Shown here in pieces: positions 1-12,250 of a stretch of 64,000 nt of DNA (position 1 is its first letter; the number at the start of each line of letters is the position of its first letter). The notes under the pieces are model-generated. The model saw only the letters and a program-made list of their open reading frames with translations. It did not search any database and had not been told where the DNA came from. Where the stretch lies: assembly GCF_020520425.1 (NCBI RefSeq), contig NC_079491.1:32541449-32605448 (forward strand). Direction: 5' to 3'. A program made the position numbers and the translations under genes. The DNA comes from Spinacia oleracea (taxonomy: Eukaryota; Streptophyta; Magnoliopsida; Caryophyllales; Amaranthaceae).

Positions 1-276
1 ATTGTCAAAAAAAAAAAGAATATGGTCAATTAAATAATCATTATTATCTTTAAACCCATCTATTCGGGTTGAGTGATACAAAATAGAAAAGGGTCATTTT
101 TTTTTTTTTTTGACATATGAAAAGGGTCATTAAGTTCTTTTAAGTAGGTTTATTAGCATAGAGGTCTTGGCCTAGGGAGTATTTTTGCATGGACCTAGTG
201 TACAATAAATGTTATTGTGGATTTAGGCGATGTTCTCTTCACCTTGTCATTGTTACTTATTGGAATCTTATAAAAT
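1..276. other. AT-rich intergenic DNA
   Basis: This stretch has poly-A and poly-T runs. I see no gene or recognisable element in it. Confidence 0.5.
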
Positions 277-390
277 CAGAACAGATCAGACCAGTAACAT
301 TCAAACCAGACCAGATCAGACCAGCAACATTCAGACCAGACCGAACCAGACCAGCAATATTCAGACCAGACCAAACCAGACCAGACCAGG
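277..390. repeat. Degenerate AGACC-type short tandem repeat
   Basis: The words CAGACCAGACC, CAGATCAGACC and CAGCAACATTCAGACC recur about ten times in roughly 110 bp. The open frames across it are a by-product of the low-complexity repeat and show no protein family. Confidence 0.75.
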
Positions 391-2430
391 AATTTTTAAT
401 TATTTATTATTACCAGACCAAAGCCAACAATTTACTTTAGCACCCTTTTACATACATAATGACCTTTATACATAGTGACTGTAATAAATTGAACACCAAT
501 TTCTTAATATAGTAACCATTTTTTGCATCAAAGACCCTATATTTTTAAAATAGATTCGTGAATTAAAATCACATTATTCAAGCATAACATGTGTTAATAT
601 TACCAATTTGATATTTATTTTTCATAATAATTCAAATAAACACTGCCAAAATAAACTAGAATTAAGTTGTTGACTTTTTTATACAATAAATTTAGTGCAG
701 ACTCCATCTACTTAACAATTAGTACGATGGATTACCGAATCAAATCCCCTTTCCGGCCTATTTATAATTCATAATGCATTTGTAAGATATTGGACACATA
801 TCAAATTAAAGTAGTCATTTAATTTTATTATTATTATGATTTTTTTTAATTAAGTTAGGTATGTAGTTAAGTTTTCTAATCATGCTCAGAGAATAAGAGA
901 AGTATCATGCATAATGTCCTATTCTGTCGATCAAAAACATAGAAAATGTACAAGAGATACCAGAAACAAGCTTGCAAATATTGGAAAAGGGAAAAAAGAC
1001 AATTAAGTGTTGCAAATATTCAGAAACGGGTGGAATCTCTATTGTACAAGAGAACTCATAAGGTCAATTTAGTAATTGCACGTTTGGTGTCCCCGTATAG
1101 AATAGTCTATTATACCCTCCCTCACAATTGAATTAGTAACAAATCTTGCCTTAAATTAAATCAAAAATAATTATATCATAGTGACCAAGTTGAAAAAAAA
1201 TTAAATAATTTCAATCATCTTTATGATTATTGCAATTATAATTTTTGATTAAGCTACATTTGGTGATAACAACAATTAACCCATAATTCGCGTCAATCAC
1301 CTCTTAAGAAGTCAATAATAAATAACATTTGGTTTACTATATAAATTTAACCCCCTCCCATCCTAATCACTCAAAACACAATATATGTTTCGCTCTCCAT
1401 TTATTAGATCTCTAATGTATGACCAAGTTAGAGCATTATTATTGGTTGTAGTTGAATAGCTACTAATTACACAAATACAATATCACTTTCTTTTGTAGTT
1501 ACGATCTTAGAATTATCACACACTTGGTGGATCTCAATCTATCATTTCATTTTAAAGTTTTCAACCTATCCTTTTTATTTCTTAATATTTTCAAATTGTT
1601 ATTACTCTATCTAACTAATTAAGTCCTTTATTTTCCTGTTACAATTTGTAGAAACTAAATAGCTAGATGAAAATGATGTTCATATATCATTTGCTACTCT
1701 GGTTCGTATAGCATTTTTTCACATTATAATCGACTTTTCTACTATATTTTTTTTAATCATATGTTATTGTTAAAGCACTGATGCAACGGAGATTATATCA
1801 TTTTGGTCCATTATAATGTATAAAATTCTTTAAAAAAAAAAAAAAAAAACCCCATGTACTCCGTTGTACTAAATTTTTTATGACTTATTAGTACAAGAAA
1901 CACCTTTGAAAAGATTGACAATCTTGCATTTTTTTTCTTTGATAGTGTCAATCTATCATTTATAAAATCAGAAAAGATATATGATCAAAGAAATTACGCT
2001 TTTCATAAAAATATATAAAATAAAAATTAATTAATTGTTTTTTAAACCTTAAAATCGTGAAGATCGAATAACGTGTATAACTTTTATTTGGCAACAAAAC
2101 TCACGGACAATTGGATTTTATAGATATTTTTAACAATTTTCTTAACTTTTCGACCATGCATTTGTGATGAAATCTTCCAATAGGTATTAAACTATTGGTT
2201 AAAGTACTTTTTTAAGAAAAATAAAGAGGTAGTCATTCTACGAAAATAAATATTGATTTATTAATGTTGGTTAATTGACATGCATTCTACAATCCACGCA
2301 CGCATCGGGTGTATAAATTACAAGTACCTAATAAATAAAGAATACGAAGTATATACAGAGTATGAGATAGAAAAAGATTGAAAATTTGTGTATGATATGT
2401 CACATGTTCAGTATCACCCTACTTTTCTTA
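391..2430. other. AT-rich intergenic DNA, no gene seen
   Basis: This is about 2 kb of AT-rich sequence with homopolymer runs, for example the A run near 1831-1850. The longest open frame (946-1131) has no recognisable domain. I could not assign any element. Confidence 0.5.
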
Positions 2431-2834
2431 CTCCCTCCGTCCCAGAATACTAGCCCCGGTTTAACCGACATATAGTTTAAGGCAATTTAATTGACTTATT
2501 TTTTTTTTGAAGGAGTTGACTTATTATTTAATTATGTGGTAGTTGATAGTGGAATTTTTTTAATATAGTTAATGGAAAATGTGTCAACTTTTGAGGAGGT
2601 TGGAGGTGTACGTATGGGACCAAAAAAATTAATTGTGAGGGGGAGGTCGGGGTGAGGGGGTTGTGGGGTTGAATTTGTTAATATTTTTTTAGGAAGTAAA
2701 AATATAGGTAGGTTCACGGTTAAATGAGAGAAATAATATAATATTAGTGAAAGTGTGTCATTTATAGAAACGGGGCAAGTATTAAGGAACAACTTTATAA
2801 GGAAAACATAACAAGTATTAAGGGGTGGAGGGAG
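2431..2834. mobile_element. Stowaway-like MITE (Tc1/mariner type)
   Basis: The left end starts CTCCCTCCGTCCCAGAATAC. The right end finishes in the inverse form, ...GGTGGAGGGAG. Both ends are bordered by TA, the Stowaway target site. The interior (TAGTTGATAGTGGA, GTGTCAACTTTTGAGG) is shared with the elements at 29576, 36950 and 37270, so these form one family. There is no coding capacity. Confidence 0.75.
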
Positions 2835-3338
2835 TACATGTTTTGTATTCCCTTCGTATTTTAATATGAAGTACAAAAGAAGTATGAGTTACACTTTGAA
2901 CGACACAAAATTATAGGAGGTTTAAGTTGGATTTAATAAATAAATTGTACGGAGTAAGTGGATAGTGAGTAAATTATTTATTGTAATTTGTAAGATATGA
3001 GTTGTAGGTGAATGATTTATTTTGTGAAAAAGAAGAAGTGCGTAAGTGTGAGACCATGAGAGAAAGAGAAAAATTAATATAATTGGGAGTTAGGATCACA
3101 AAATAAGGAACAATAATAGACTATTAGAAAAATATTCAAAAAATAGAAAATATAAATTAAATACGACCACTTTAAAAATGTGTAATTTTTTTTAGGTAAT
3201 TATTTTATAGGTTTAAAGAAAAAAGAATACATTAAGAGATGTGGGGAACTCTCTTAATGGACCGAAAATTACTTTACAAATTACAATGGGAAGAAGACTA
3301 GAATGGTTACACGGAACAATATCCAGAATACTATGGCT
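2835..3338. other. AT-rich intergenic DNA
   Basis: No gene is seen. The segment ends at the target site of the first LINE. Confidence 0.4.
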
Positions 3339-3360
3339 GAGTATATCCCCCTTGGAATAT

Positions 3361-4725
3361 ATGTTGGGGTTGATATTCGCCCAAATAAACTCAAAATTAG
3401 CAATTTTATGGGCTTTTTGGATAAAATTTGAGAATTGGAGGGTGGCAATCTAAACTTTTAAATATGGCGGGTTGTTGTACTTTGATTAAATCAGTTTTAA
3501 ATATGTATCCTTTATACTCTATGCAAACTTCCTTACTTCCGGTTAGTGTTACTAATATTATAGAGAAGAGAACAAGGAAATTCCTGTGGAATAAAGTTGA
3601 TAGAAGTCATTATTTAGCCCGTACTTCTTGGGCCACTGTTACTAGGCCAATGAGTGAAGGAGGTTTGGGGATTAGACGTCTTAAGGAGTGGAATTTTTCT
3701 TTTATGGCTAAATTAGGTTTGAAGATGTTGACTTATTCCGATAAGCCCTGGGTTAAAATTTTAATAAGAAATATTTGAAGCGCTCTTCTTTCTTTTACTG
3801 TATCCTGGGGTCCCATCATTCTCGATGTGGAGGGATATTTTGCAAGGTCATCCTTTATTACACAAAGGTTTAATTGTTGGGATTGGGAATGGGAAATCAA
3901 CATCTATGTGGTACCATCATTGGGTGAGTCCTGCCCCGCTGTATACCTTGGTTACTACTGATTTCCCGGACTCGATTGCACATTCGTTTGTCAGTGATAT
4001 TATTCAAAAGGCAAATGGAATATAGAGAGAATTAAATGTTATTTACCGGATCATATTTGCAAACTAATTATTGTTGTCCCTCTGTCCAATAATCCTAATC
4101 AGGAGGATTTTTTTCGATGGGCTGATAATAATAATGGTCACTTTAGTGTTAAATCAGCCTACTTCCTTCGCACTCACTCCAACCTTAACATTCACATTAG
4201 TAATCAGTTCAATCGGAAGTCAATATGGAAGATAAAAGTACCTTTTAAATACAAAATGCTTATTTGGAATTGCTGCCATGAAATCCTTCAAGTTGCTCAA
4301 AAACTTTCCAACATTCTAGACATAATTTCTCCAATTTGTTATAGACTTAGAAACACTTCAGAAAGTCATATTCACTTATTTAGAGATTGTTGGGAGTCAG
4401 GGATTTTCTGGAATTTTATTTTTCAAAGACTAAAGCATAACTCAAATTTCAATTTGAGTTCTTTCTTTAATCTAGGCTGGAAAGATTGGCTTTATTTTAA
4501 TTTATCTCAAGATACAGACTGGAAAATGATTTACTGTGTTGCAATGTGGCATATCTGTATATCAAGAAATAACACAGTTTTTGAGCAGAAAATGAAGAAA
4601 CCATTTTCGGTTTATAACTCTTTTATGTCGATTATGTTTCTACTAAACAAATTTTGCAGGGCAAAGAGACTCAGATTCCAAAGTTTCCTCAAATATCTTG
4701 GACTCCACCACAATTTGATTACTTG
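3361..4725 (+). pseudogene. LINE reverse transcriptase C-terminus with zf-RVT domain, broken
   Basis: Near 3430-3780 the translation reads GGWQSKLLNMAGCCTLIKSV, then a RKFLW motif and a GGLGIRRLKEWN motif. This is the region after the catalytic palm in plant LINE reverse transcriptases. Near 4205-4400 the phrases SIWKIKVPFKYKMLIWN and ESHIHLFRDC match the zf-RVT domain. The domains are spread over several frames with stops between them (for example after 3778 and 4025), so no functional enzyme is encoded. The catalytic YADD-type palm is missing because of the 5' truncation. Confidence 0.85.
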
Positions 4726-5390
4726 AAGCTTAATGTGGATGGAAGTTGGCAAGGACAAAATGAAGCAGGGGGGATTTAGAGGTGTATCTGGAAACTGGTA
4801 CGTGGGTTTTTCGAGCAAGTTCAATGCTATTACTCCACTAGCTACTAAGCTCTATGCGGTTCTTGAAGGTTTGATGGGCGGTGGACTACAACATTCAGAA
4901 CTTGGAAATAGAAACAAACGCCCTCTCCATTGTCAAAATGCTGGGAAGGTTGGATGACACCTATCATCACGAATTATCTCCAGTAAATAATGATGTTGCT
5001 TTCTTGACTACTCGATTTAAGTCCCTTGTCTTCAAGCATATTCCAAGAGCTAGTAACAAAGTAGCTCATTGTCTTGCGCAATATGCTTTGAGCATGGCAG
5101 TGGGTCACAAGATGTTTTTGAATCCTCTCCCTTTCACAAAAGTATCTTATGAAGGCGACATTGAGAGAATGAACAAAAAGACAGGAACAGAAGGAAATAC
5201 AACACGACAAGGAGAACAAGCAGTGATTGATCTGGAAGCAAGCTCTACAACTATTCCGACCTCAGAGACTATCACAACTCAGATCATATTTGGTACCTTA
5301 CCAGCCACAGTTACTCTCACGGCCAACGATGTTAGGAGGAAGGGCAAGATGCGTATTGATGAAGAACAAGAGGGTTTGGCGTCTAGTTAA
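4726..5390 (+). pseudogene. LINE RNase H-like domain, broken
   Basis: The phrase KLNVDGSWQG near 4727-4760 is the first strand and catalytic Asp motif of the RNase H domain that ends many plant LINE polyproteins. From about 4881 to 5100 another frame continues with the end of that domain (a HIPRASNKVAHCLA motif, the usual conserved H-x-R-x2-N-x2-A-H box). An acidic and basic tail follows to the stop at 5388-5390. The switch between frames marks at least one indel. The last 169 residues are open but lack the first catalytic motif. Confidence 0.8.
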
Positions 5391-5620
5391 AAAGAAGATT
5401 AGGTTTGATCCCCATTTTGGATGTTAACAGAGTGTGCAAAGGGTGTATGGTTGGGGTTCCTTTGGTACTTGTATACTTTGGTTTGGTTCTTTTAGTTCTT
5501 TTAGTTCGACTTCTAGTTTATGGTCGGCAAGCTTTTGGGTTCGGAGCCCATTTTGTAACAACTATGTTTAATATATAATATCTTCGTTGGTGTGTTAAAA
5601 AAAAGAGTATATCCCCCTTG

Positions 5621-6321
5621 AAGTCATACTCTTAGGATAACATGGTTAAAGACTATAATAAGGGTGAAGAGGAGTTTGGAAATTCAAAACTCACTCAAGA
5701 CTCAACATTTTTTTCTCCAACCAAATTTAATTATGTCACATCATCACACTTTATCCTACTTAATTAATTTTTAGGAGTTTAAGTGAGGTGAGTCTGAGGA
5801 TAATGTGTAAAAAAAATAACTTGCATGGACCAGGTTCAAACTAAAATTAGCATGGACAAGGATAAAATATAACTAACTAACTACATGTCATATCACGTGA
5901 CATTTAAAAAACGCGCGCCCCATTTCTCTTCCCCCTCATGCTCACACATTCTCTTATAGTCATTCATCTAATATAGTAACATTACTAAGGATATAGTAAT
6001 CTTATTTATTCGCATCTTATGTTCCGTTCTATTAGAATAACTATAACAAAATGAATAACTATAACAAAAAAAAAAATAGGGACTATAATTGTGAGAGTAA
6101 CTATAACAATAAAAAAAATAGTAGTCACAACCATAATAAATTACTATGAATTTAAAATAGAAATTATAACGGAGAATAATAGTTATATACTCACTATTGA
6201 ATTGTATATTCACCATACCAATTCAATAGTTATAATTTATGAAATATAGTTACCGCAAAACTCATGTAGTTATTCATATTAAACATTTTCAAAAAATAAA
6301 AAAATAAATCTACGTACGATA
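5621..6321. other. AT-rich repeat-like intergenic DNA
   Basis: The segment contains many copies of short words such as TATAGTAAC, AACTATAACA and GTAGTCA. The same style of DNA continues on the far side of the second LINE (7954-9328), so that LINE landed inside this repeat region. The near-palindrome ATGTCATATCACGTGACAT lies at about 5884-5902. No gene is seen. Confidence 0.5.
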
Positions 6322-6335
6322 ATATTGATGTAGCA

Positions 6336-7939
6336 GTAACCTATTCTTTAAATGTAAATGGTGAGCTCACAGTTCCCATAGCAGGAAAAAGAGGCTTACG
6401 ACAAGGTGACCCTCTGTCTCCTTACTTTTTTTGTTTTATGCATGGAATATCTTAATAGGTGCTTGCTTCATCTGGCGACCAATGTAGAGTTCTAGTTCCA
6501 CCCCAGATGCAAAAAATTCAACCTAACACATGTGTGTTTTGCCGATAATCTCTTGCTTTTTGCAAAAGGGGATTTGAATTCAGTTACTGCTATTTATGAA
6601 GCTTTCTAAAATAATTCTTCAGTTTCAGGACTAAAGGCTAATTTGTCTAAAATCTCCATTTATTTTGGTGGAGTCAGTGCAGTTGTTCAAGATCAGATCA
6701 TTGAGAGATTTCAATTCACTAAGGGCATCCTTCCTTTTAAGTACATGGGCGTACCTTTATCGACAAGGAAGTTGACTAGTATGCAGTGCCAACCTTTGGT
6801 ACAAAAGATCTTGAACAAGATAAACTCTTGGTCTTCCAAGATTTTGAGTTATGCCGGTAGGATACAATTGATCAAAGTCGTTCTGTTTGGAGTTCAATAT
6901 TACTGGTGCCAGCTGTTTCTTATTCCCAAAAAAGTCTTGAAGCTTATACAGTCGGCTTGTAGAACCTTCCTTTGGACAGGTGCCTCTAGGATTTCCAAGA
7001 GAGCTTTAGTGGCTTGGTAGAAGGTATATGAGCCTAAAACTGCAGGTGGCTAGGACATAACTAGTATTACCCACTGGAATCAGGCCGCAATCTGCAAGTT
7101 ACTCTGGAACATTCACAAGAAGAAATACTACATCAAAGGTAGACCTATAAGCAAACTTCCAGCTATGCCTCAAGCTTCATGGATGATCAGGAAAATTTTA
7201 AATGCTGGAATATGGTTAGATGCTACTGCTCAAAGAACTAACATACTGCAAAATGATCAGTTCTCAGTAAGGACGGTGTACATGTTGATGAGAGGAAACT
7301 ATGTCAAAGTGCTGGAAAAAAGTCATCTGCAACAATCCTGCTGCTCCTAAATGAATTTTTGTGTGTTGGTTGGCAATCCTAGAAAGATTGTCTACATGTG
7401 ATAGAATGCTGAAGTTTGGTGTCATTTGTAACCCAATTTGTATCTTGTGTAATCAAGATAGAGAAACAGTTCAACATTTGTTCTTTTGTTGCAGTGTTAC
7501 TGCTCAGGTGTGGAATGCGATCCTATCATGGATGGGCTATCGGGTTTCTGCTGACTGGACCACTGAGTTGAATTTTGTTCAACACCATGCTAACAGCTAG
7601 CAACTCAGCTCGACATCAAGTGTATAGACTTGCCTTGAGTACAACAGTTTATAACATATGGATTGCTAGAAATCATGAGAAGTTTCAAGGTTGTCCTATT
7701 GTTATTGATAGTATTATTAGACAAATACAGTTTCAAATTTATGTTAGGTGTTTTAATTGTAAAAAACTCCAAGGTTTGGAGTTCAGTGTCTAGTGTTTGG
7801 AGTCTTAGCCTAGGGAGCCTTCCTAGAAGGGTTGTTAGGTATAAGGTCTTGCTCCAAGGTGTACGTCTTTGTTTGTATTGGGTGTTTTTAGCCTTTGTTT
7901 TTACAATTTGGTTAATATATAAATACTTACCAAAAAAAT
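6336..7939 (+). mobile_element. 5'-truncated LINE, copy 2
   Basis: A perfect 14-bp direct repeat, ATATTGATGTAGCA, lies at 6322-6335 and 7940-7953. A short A-rich tail (7932-7938) precedes the right copy. The element begins inside the reverse transcriptase (a NGE...RGLRQGDPLSPY motif near 6357-6430) and reads on + to a zf-RVT-type C-terminus. It has no RNase H domain like that of copy 1, so the two LINEs are of different lineages. Confidence 0.9.
6345..7790 (+). pseudogene. LINE reverse transcriptase with zf-RVT domain, broken
   Basis: The order of motifs is: GLRQGDPLSPY (about 6394-6426), a degenerate F-A-D-N catalytic-type box at about 6538-6549 (consensus FADD), FKYMGVPLSTRKLT (about 6736-6780), AGRIQLIKVVL (about 6853-6885) and CRTFLWTG (about 6958-6981). 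Then comes the zinc-binding phrase with CILCNQDRETVQHLFFCC near 7440-7495. Stops after 6453 and at 7018 and 7348, together with frame changes, break it. The DN in place of DD also suggests a dead enzyme, but that rests on my hand translation. Confidence 0.8.
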
Positions 7940-7953
7940 ATATTGATGTAGCA

Positions 7954-9328
7954 ACCTTATAAATCATATGGTTACTATTTGAATTATGTAGTCATTATAA
8001 AGCTAAATAAAACACGATTCAATCAATTTTATAGTCAAATATAGTCAAATAAATTATTATAAGAATAACCAAGTATTATAGTAATCATCAATATCAAATT
8101 ACATAAAAATATTAAAAATTATATGGTCATTCTTTATATCATAAAGTTATTGTACGTAACACTCATATAAGTAGTCATTATTTAAAATAGTAATCTTAAG
8201 AATCAATAGTTGTTATTTGAATTACAATGTCACTATAAATCTCAAGAAAATATTATTCAATAATCATGAAATTTTTAGTCCAATGTAGTCAACAAATCAT
8301 TATAACAGTAAACAAATGTCATAGTAATCATCAATATCCATATAATAATTATTTAAATCACGTAGACTTGTTTTAAATCATATAGTCACTTTTTAAATCA
8401 CAAAGTTTCTGTGAAACTCATATAGTTATTACTTAAAGTCGCGAAGTCACTGATTAAACTATCGAAGTTAAAAACGAATTTCGACAAAACATAAACCCTA
8501 ATTTCCAAAACAACAAAAAATTTCAAATTTAAATAAAAATAAACTTTAAATACTTTAAAAATAACGAATCGAGACATAATTTTTACAAATTCTTGCAACA
8601 ATTTGTATAAGAGCGCAACCCTTTTCGATTATAGTCACATAGTCAATCGATAAATCATTATAACGTACAATAAGCAAATGTTATATTAATAATTAGTATG
8701 TTATATAGTTGCAAAATCGTATATACACTCTCAAAATCACATAGTAACTCTTTCAATCACAAAAATTACTATAAAACGCATGTAGATAAAATATATAATC
8801 GCGAAGTCACTGATCGAATTCGCGAAGTTATATAGTATATCGGCAATACACAAACATTAATTTCTCCAAAACAACAAATAATTTCAATTTTAAATAAAAA
8901 TAAACTTAAAATTACTTTAAAACAAAGAACCGTGATGTGATATCTCAAAATTCTTGCGATGATTTGTAGATTAACATAAATTGTTCGATTCGATTTCGGT
9001 AATGGTGAACCTCCTCCTTAATCTACTAATTCCCCCATTTTTTTCTTTCTCTAGTAGATCCAATTAATTATGAAAATTATAAGATAATTAATTACGGTGA
9101 AAATCGCACAAAAGTGAACAAACCCTAGAAAATTGAAAAGAAATATGAAAAACATAGAGAGAAAATAAAGAGAGAGATATGAATACATATCTGAAATGTT
9201 TGGAAAAAATGCTCAAATGAAAAATAAAAAAATTTAAAATGTATATAAAGTGGGCTAGGCACAAATCGCATAGAAACTCTATAAATCACATAGTAACTCT
9301 TTAAATCACAAAATTACTGTAAAACACA
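7954..9328. repeat. AT-rich region with diverged internal duplications
   Basis: Two segments resemble each other. About 8440-8640 and 8795-9000 share GCGAAGTCACTGAT, CAAAACAACAAA, TAAATAAAAATAAACTT and ATTCTTGC in the same order. Likewise about 7985-8100 resembles 8229-8340, both ending in ATAGTAATCATCAATATC. The word GTAGTCA recurs throughout. I see no gene. Confidence 0.55.
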
Positions 9329-10327
9329 TCTATCCATACTATTATTAAATCTCCAAGATAAGGAATGCCACGTTTCCATGTGTCACTGTGATTTGGCAAA
9401 TGAAATGAGACTGTGCCATGTCACGCACACACATGCAATTCCCAATTTTATTATCACAATAAATGTTAGTATCAATGTTCGGACGCATGACCTCTCATTC
9501 ATAACGTAAAGTTTTAACCATTTTTACAATGATATAACATACGACTCTAAAGTAATGGAAAAAGACAAAAGTCATTCTTATAAATATTTAAACTTTAATG
9601 CCCAATATATATTTGAATAATAACCTATTACAGAATATAATTTTATTTTACTTAATACGGAGTATTTCTTAATTACTCAGACTATACGTGAAAATAGTTA
9701 ATTGTTGCACTGCTTCTTTAGCTAACCAATTGTGTATTTTTTTTCATTTTTTTTTGTTATTCAATTTGTAATAATTGATACATTAAGAAATTTCTTATGT
9801 TTATAAGTGAATTCGAAAAAAATAAAATTCTATACGAAGCACCAATCAAGTAAACTACTACTCCCTTCGTATTTTAAAAAGAGATACACTTTTCTTAAAT
9901 GGCCGTATTTTAAAAAGAGATACACTTTCCTTTTTTGTGATGTTTTAATTGGTCTCCACTTCCAATTATATTAATAATTCTCTCTTTCTTGTGGTCCCTA
10001 CCCTTACTCACATCATCCTTTTTCTATATAAATAATTCACCCACTACCTCACTCTCATCTTATTTTAATAAATTTAACTCACTGTCCTAAAACTACGTGT
10101 CGATCAAAGTGTATCTCTTTTTAAAATACGGAGGGAGTAGAAAAATTAAATTTTTATACCGAGTACCAATCAAGTAAAACTAAACTAATCTTAATAAAAA
10201 ACACCATACAACATCTACAAAAGAAAATTGAATCTAAAAAAAGTTGGTACTAATTATAAATTTGTTAATTAATATTTATGTATACTGGTTGAACCGTCGC
10301 GTGCTACGCACGCGTCATTCAACTTGA
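9329..10327 (+). mobile_element. Possible non-autonomous Helitron
   Basis: The left end reads A|TCTATCCATACTATTATT, resembling the TC-start plus ACTATTATTAAA head of many plant Helitrons. Near the right end is a perfect 7-bp stem with a 3-nt loop (CGCGTGC TAC GCACGCG, about 10298-10314), in the position of the Helitron 3' hairpin. The expected CTRR-T terminus is not clean (CTTG is seen), so the 3' border is uncertain. A Stowaway MITE lies inside. No RepHel protein is encoded. Confidence 0.4.
9861..10137. mobile_element. Stowaway MITE
   Basis: The terminal inverted repeats are nearly perfect over about 35 bp. The left reads CTCCCTTCGTATTTTAAAAA and the right ends with its inverse, followed by GAGGGAG. 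TA flanks both sides (9859-9860 and 10138-10139). A partial second copy of the left arm (ATTTTAAAAAGAGATACACTT) follows at about 9906. No coding capacity is seen. Confidence 0.85.
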
Positions 10328-10573
10328 ATATAAAGTAAAATTTTCTTAATTGTGAAGTAATAAAATATTTTTGTAATCTAAATTATTTTGTCCTATGACT
10401 TCCAATTCAAAGTTACTTTCATTGTTCTTAATTTATTGCACCAGTTTGGGTTTTACACGTTTTGCACGTTATACTTTGACCATCTATTATGATTTTTACA
10501 CACAAAAAAATATATAATTGCGTGAATTTTTTCTTAATTTTGTTTAGTTTCAATATATACTTTTAAAATGATA

Positions 10574-10701
10574 TTCTCTCCGTCCCACATTATCTGTTAC
10601 ACTTTCTTTTTTCGTACGTCCCGGATTACTTGTTACACTTCTAAATTTAGAATGGTCCTACAATTATTATATTGTCTATCTCTTCCCACTAAAAAAAGTT
10701 T
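10574..10701. mobile_element. Left half of a MITE split by the CACTA element
   Basis: The segment starts TTCTCTCCGTCCCACATTAT next to TA. Its terminal sequence is the inverse of the terminus that ends at 22532, on the far side of the CACTA transposon. The two halves therefore belonged to one Stowaway-like MITE of about 285 bp. Confidence 0.8.
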
Positions 10702-10710
10702 CACTACAAG

Positions 10711-11010
10711 AAAGCGCGTGATTACCAACCGATTTTACCGACCGCCTAAAAAGGAGTCAGTAAAAATAAATTTATCAACCGATAATGAAGCAGTCGCTAA
10801 ATTTACCGACCGACTGAAAAGCGGTTGGTAAATTTAAAATTTACCAACCGCCTTCGAAACGGTCGAAATATTAGCGACTGCTTTACCCCTATTATGACTA
10901 ATGCGCAGTCGGTAAATATCCGACTATTATCAAAATTAATTTTAAATTTTACTAACCGCTTATTTAATATCTCCGACCAATAAGCGGTTGCTAAATAAAT
11001 AAATAAAAAA
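10711..11010. repeat. CACTA 5' subterminal repeats
   Basis: Both orientations of short words such as ACCGACCG, CGGTTGGTAA, GCAGTCGCTAAAT and GCGGTTGGTAAAT recur about ten times. In En/Spm such subterminal repeats are bound by the element's own DNA-binding protein, so binding sites are likely here by analogy. Confidence 0.75.
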
Positions 11011-11059
11011 AAAAGTAACTTATTCAATTACTGACCAACTATCTTTCACATTTCGAAAA

Positions 11060-11325
11060 AAGCAAAAAACAAATTTGGTTGGGCTCTCAACCTTACGTCG
11101 CAGCCCACGACGGAGCCGACGAGATTATCGTCAGCCGAACTAGGGTAAAACGTCGCCACCCAGCCGAGCACGCCACCCTGCCCGTCGCCGCCACCCAGCC
11201 GAACTACGTCGCAGCCCACGAAGCTTTATAATACACACCGCCCACCCGCGCAGAACTCCACCCGCCGGACCGGATTCCGTCGACGATTACTCAGCCGAAT
11301 TCCGTCGACCCATTTCCCACCCCAG
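11060..11325 (+). promoter_or_regulatory. CACTA promoter and GC-rich 5' leader of the transposase gene
   Basis: The segment is GC-rich and stands out from its AT-rich surroundings. It contains a 16-bp direct repeat (ACGTCGCAGCCCACGA at 11095 and 11206) and a TATA-like TATAATA at 11227-11233. A strong donor CCCAG|GTAAG at 11325/11326 suggests a leader exon followed by a long 5' UTR intron. Its acceptor could be near 12427 (TATTTAG). These transcript details are inferred, not observed. Confidence 0.5.
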
Positions 11326-12250
11326 GTAAGGTTTGTTCTTAGTTTTTCATAACATAATGCTTCAATTTTTCAAACCCTAACTTTGTTGTTTGTATCAAAT
11401 GAAAGAATTACAGTTTTTCATTTCTAAATAATCCTCCAATCTAGGTAAATTTGTTTGGTTTATTGCAAGATTTAATTTTGGTGACTATCTTTCATTAAAT
11501 TGAGCGATTTTCGGGTTTAATTGCTTGGTCTATTGCAAGATAGCATTTTGATGTCTATTGCGATTTTCGGGTTGAATATTCATCGAAACAGTGGATTGCT
11601 CTTTTGATTATCTTAGTCTGGTTCATGTTATTTTTACCTTGACGATAATTCTTTTGAAAATGCAACAATTTTTTGTTTTCTTCTATTTAGAGTTCGACCC
11701 AACTCAAATGACTAAATGAGATTAGTGGAACTTGAGTTGAGATTAGTGGAATACTAATAAGGTGTAAATTGTGGGATTAGTTATTGTAATTAAGAAAGTG
11801 CTCCAATAAAATTAATGACAGTATTATTTTAGGAGTATGTGAGTGATTCCTAGCTGTAATGGTGTCAAGTAGTTGAGATACAGACAATTATAATGGACCA
11901 TCCGAGTCACTCACAACTCACATAATAAATGACAGAACTTAGCGAGCACAGTTATCATTCACTTATATCCATCACAAATTAAGCATAGTCTCTGCAATAT
12001 GACTGGAAATGTAGTTGTTGATCAGCAGATCGATCACTAATTAATAACTCATCCAACTATTCTTCATTTTTAACTTCAATTGAATTAGTGTAGTATTAGT
12101 TTCACTTTCAACCTTAATTTTCTTTTGAGTAGGTAAGAAGGTTCAACACATAAACTAATAATGAGGAATCATATCAAAACTTATATAATGTTTATTGTAA
12201 ATGCATTTTATTATTTATATTTGATTTTTATCCTTATTGGCTTGTGTTTA

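Larger units (their letters stand above)
3355..5604 (+). mobile_element. 5'-truncated LINE (non-LTR retrotransposon), copy 1
   Basis: The segment is flanked by a perfect 16-bp direct repeat, GAGTATATCCCCCTTG, at 3339-3354 and 5605-5620. It ends in a short A-tail (5597-5604) directly before the downstream copy. This is the signature of target-primed reverse transcription. The 5' end falls inside the reverse transcriptase domain, so the copy is 5'-truncated. It reads on +: RT thumb region, zf-RVT zinc-binding region, RNase H, then a short C-terminal tail and 3' UTR. Frameshifts and stops break the frame, so it is dead. Confidence 0.9.

Noticed and set aside
277-390. AGACC repeat as a telomere-like or satellite array
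   Set aside because: It is too short and irregular, and does not match the plant telomere repeat.
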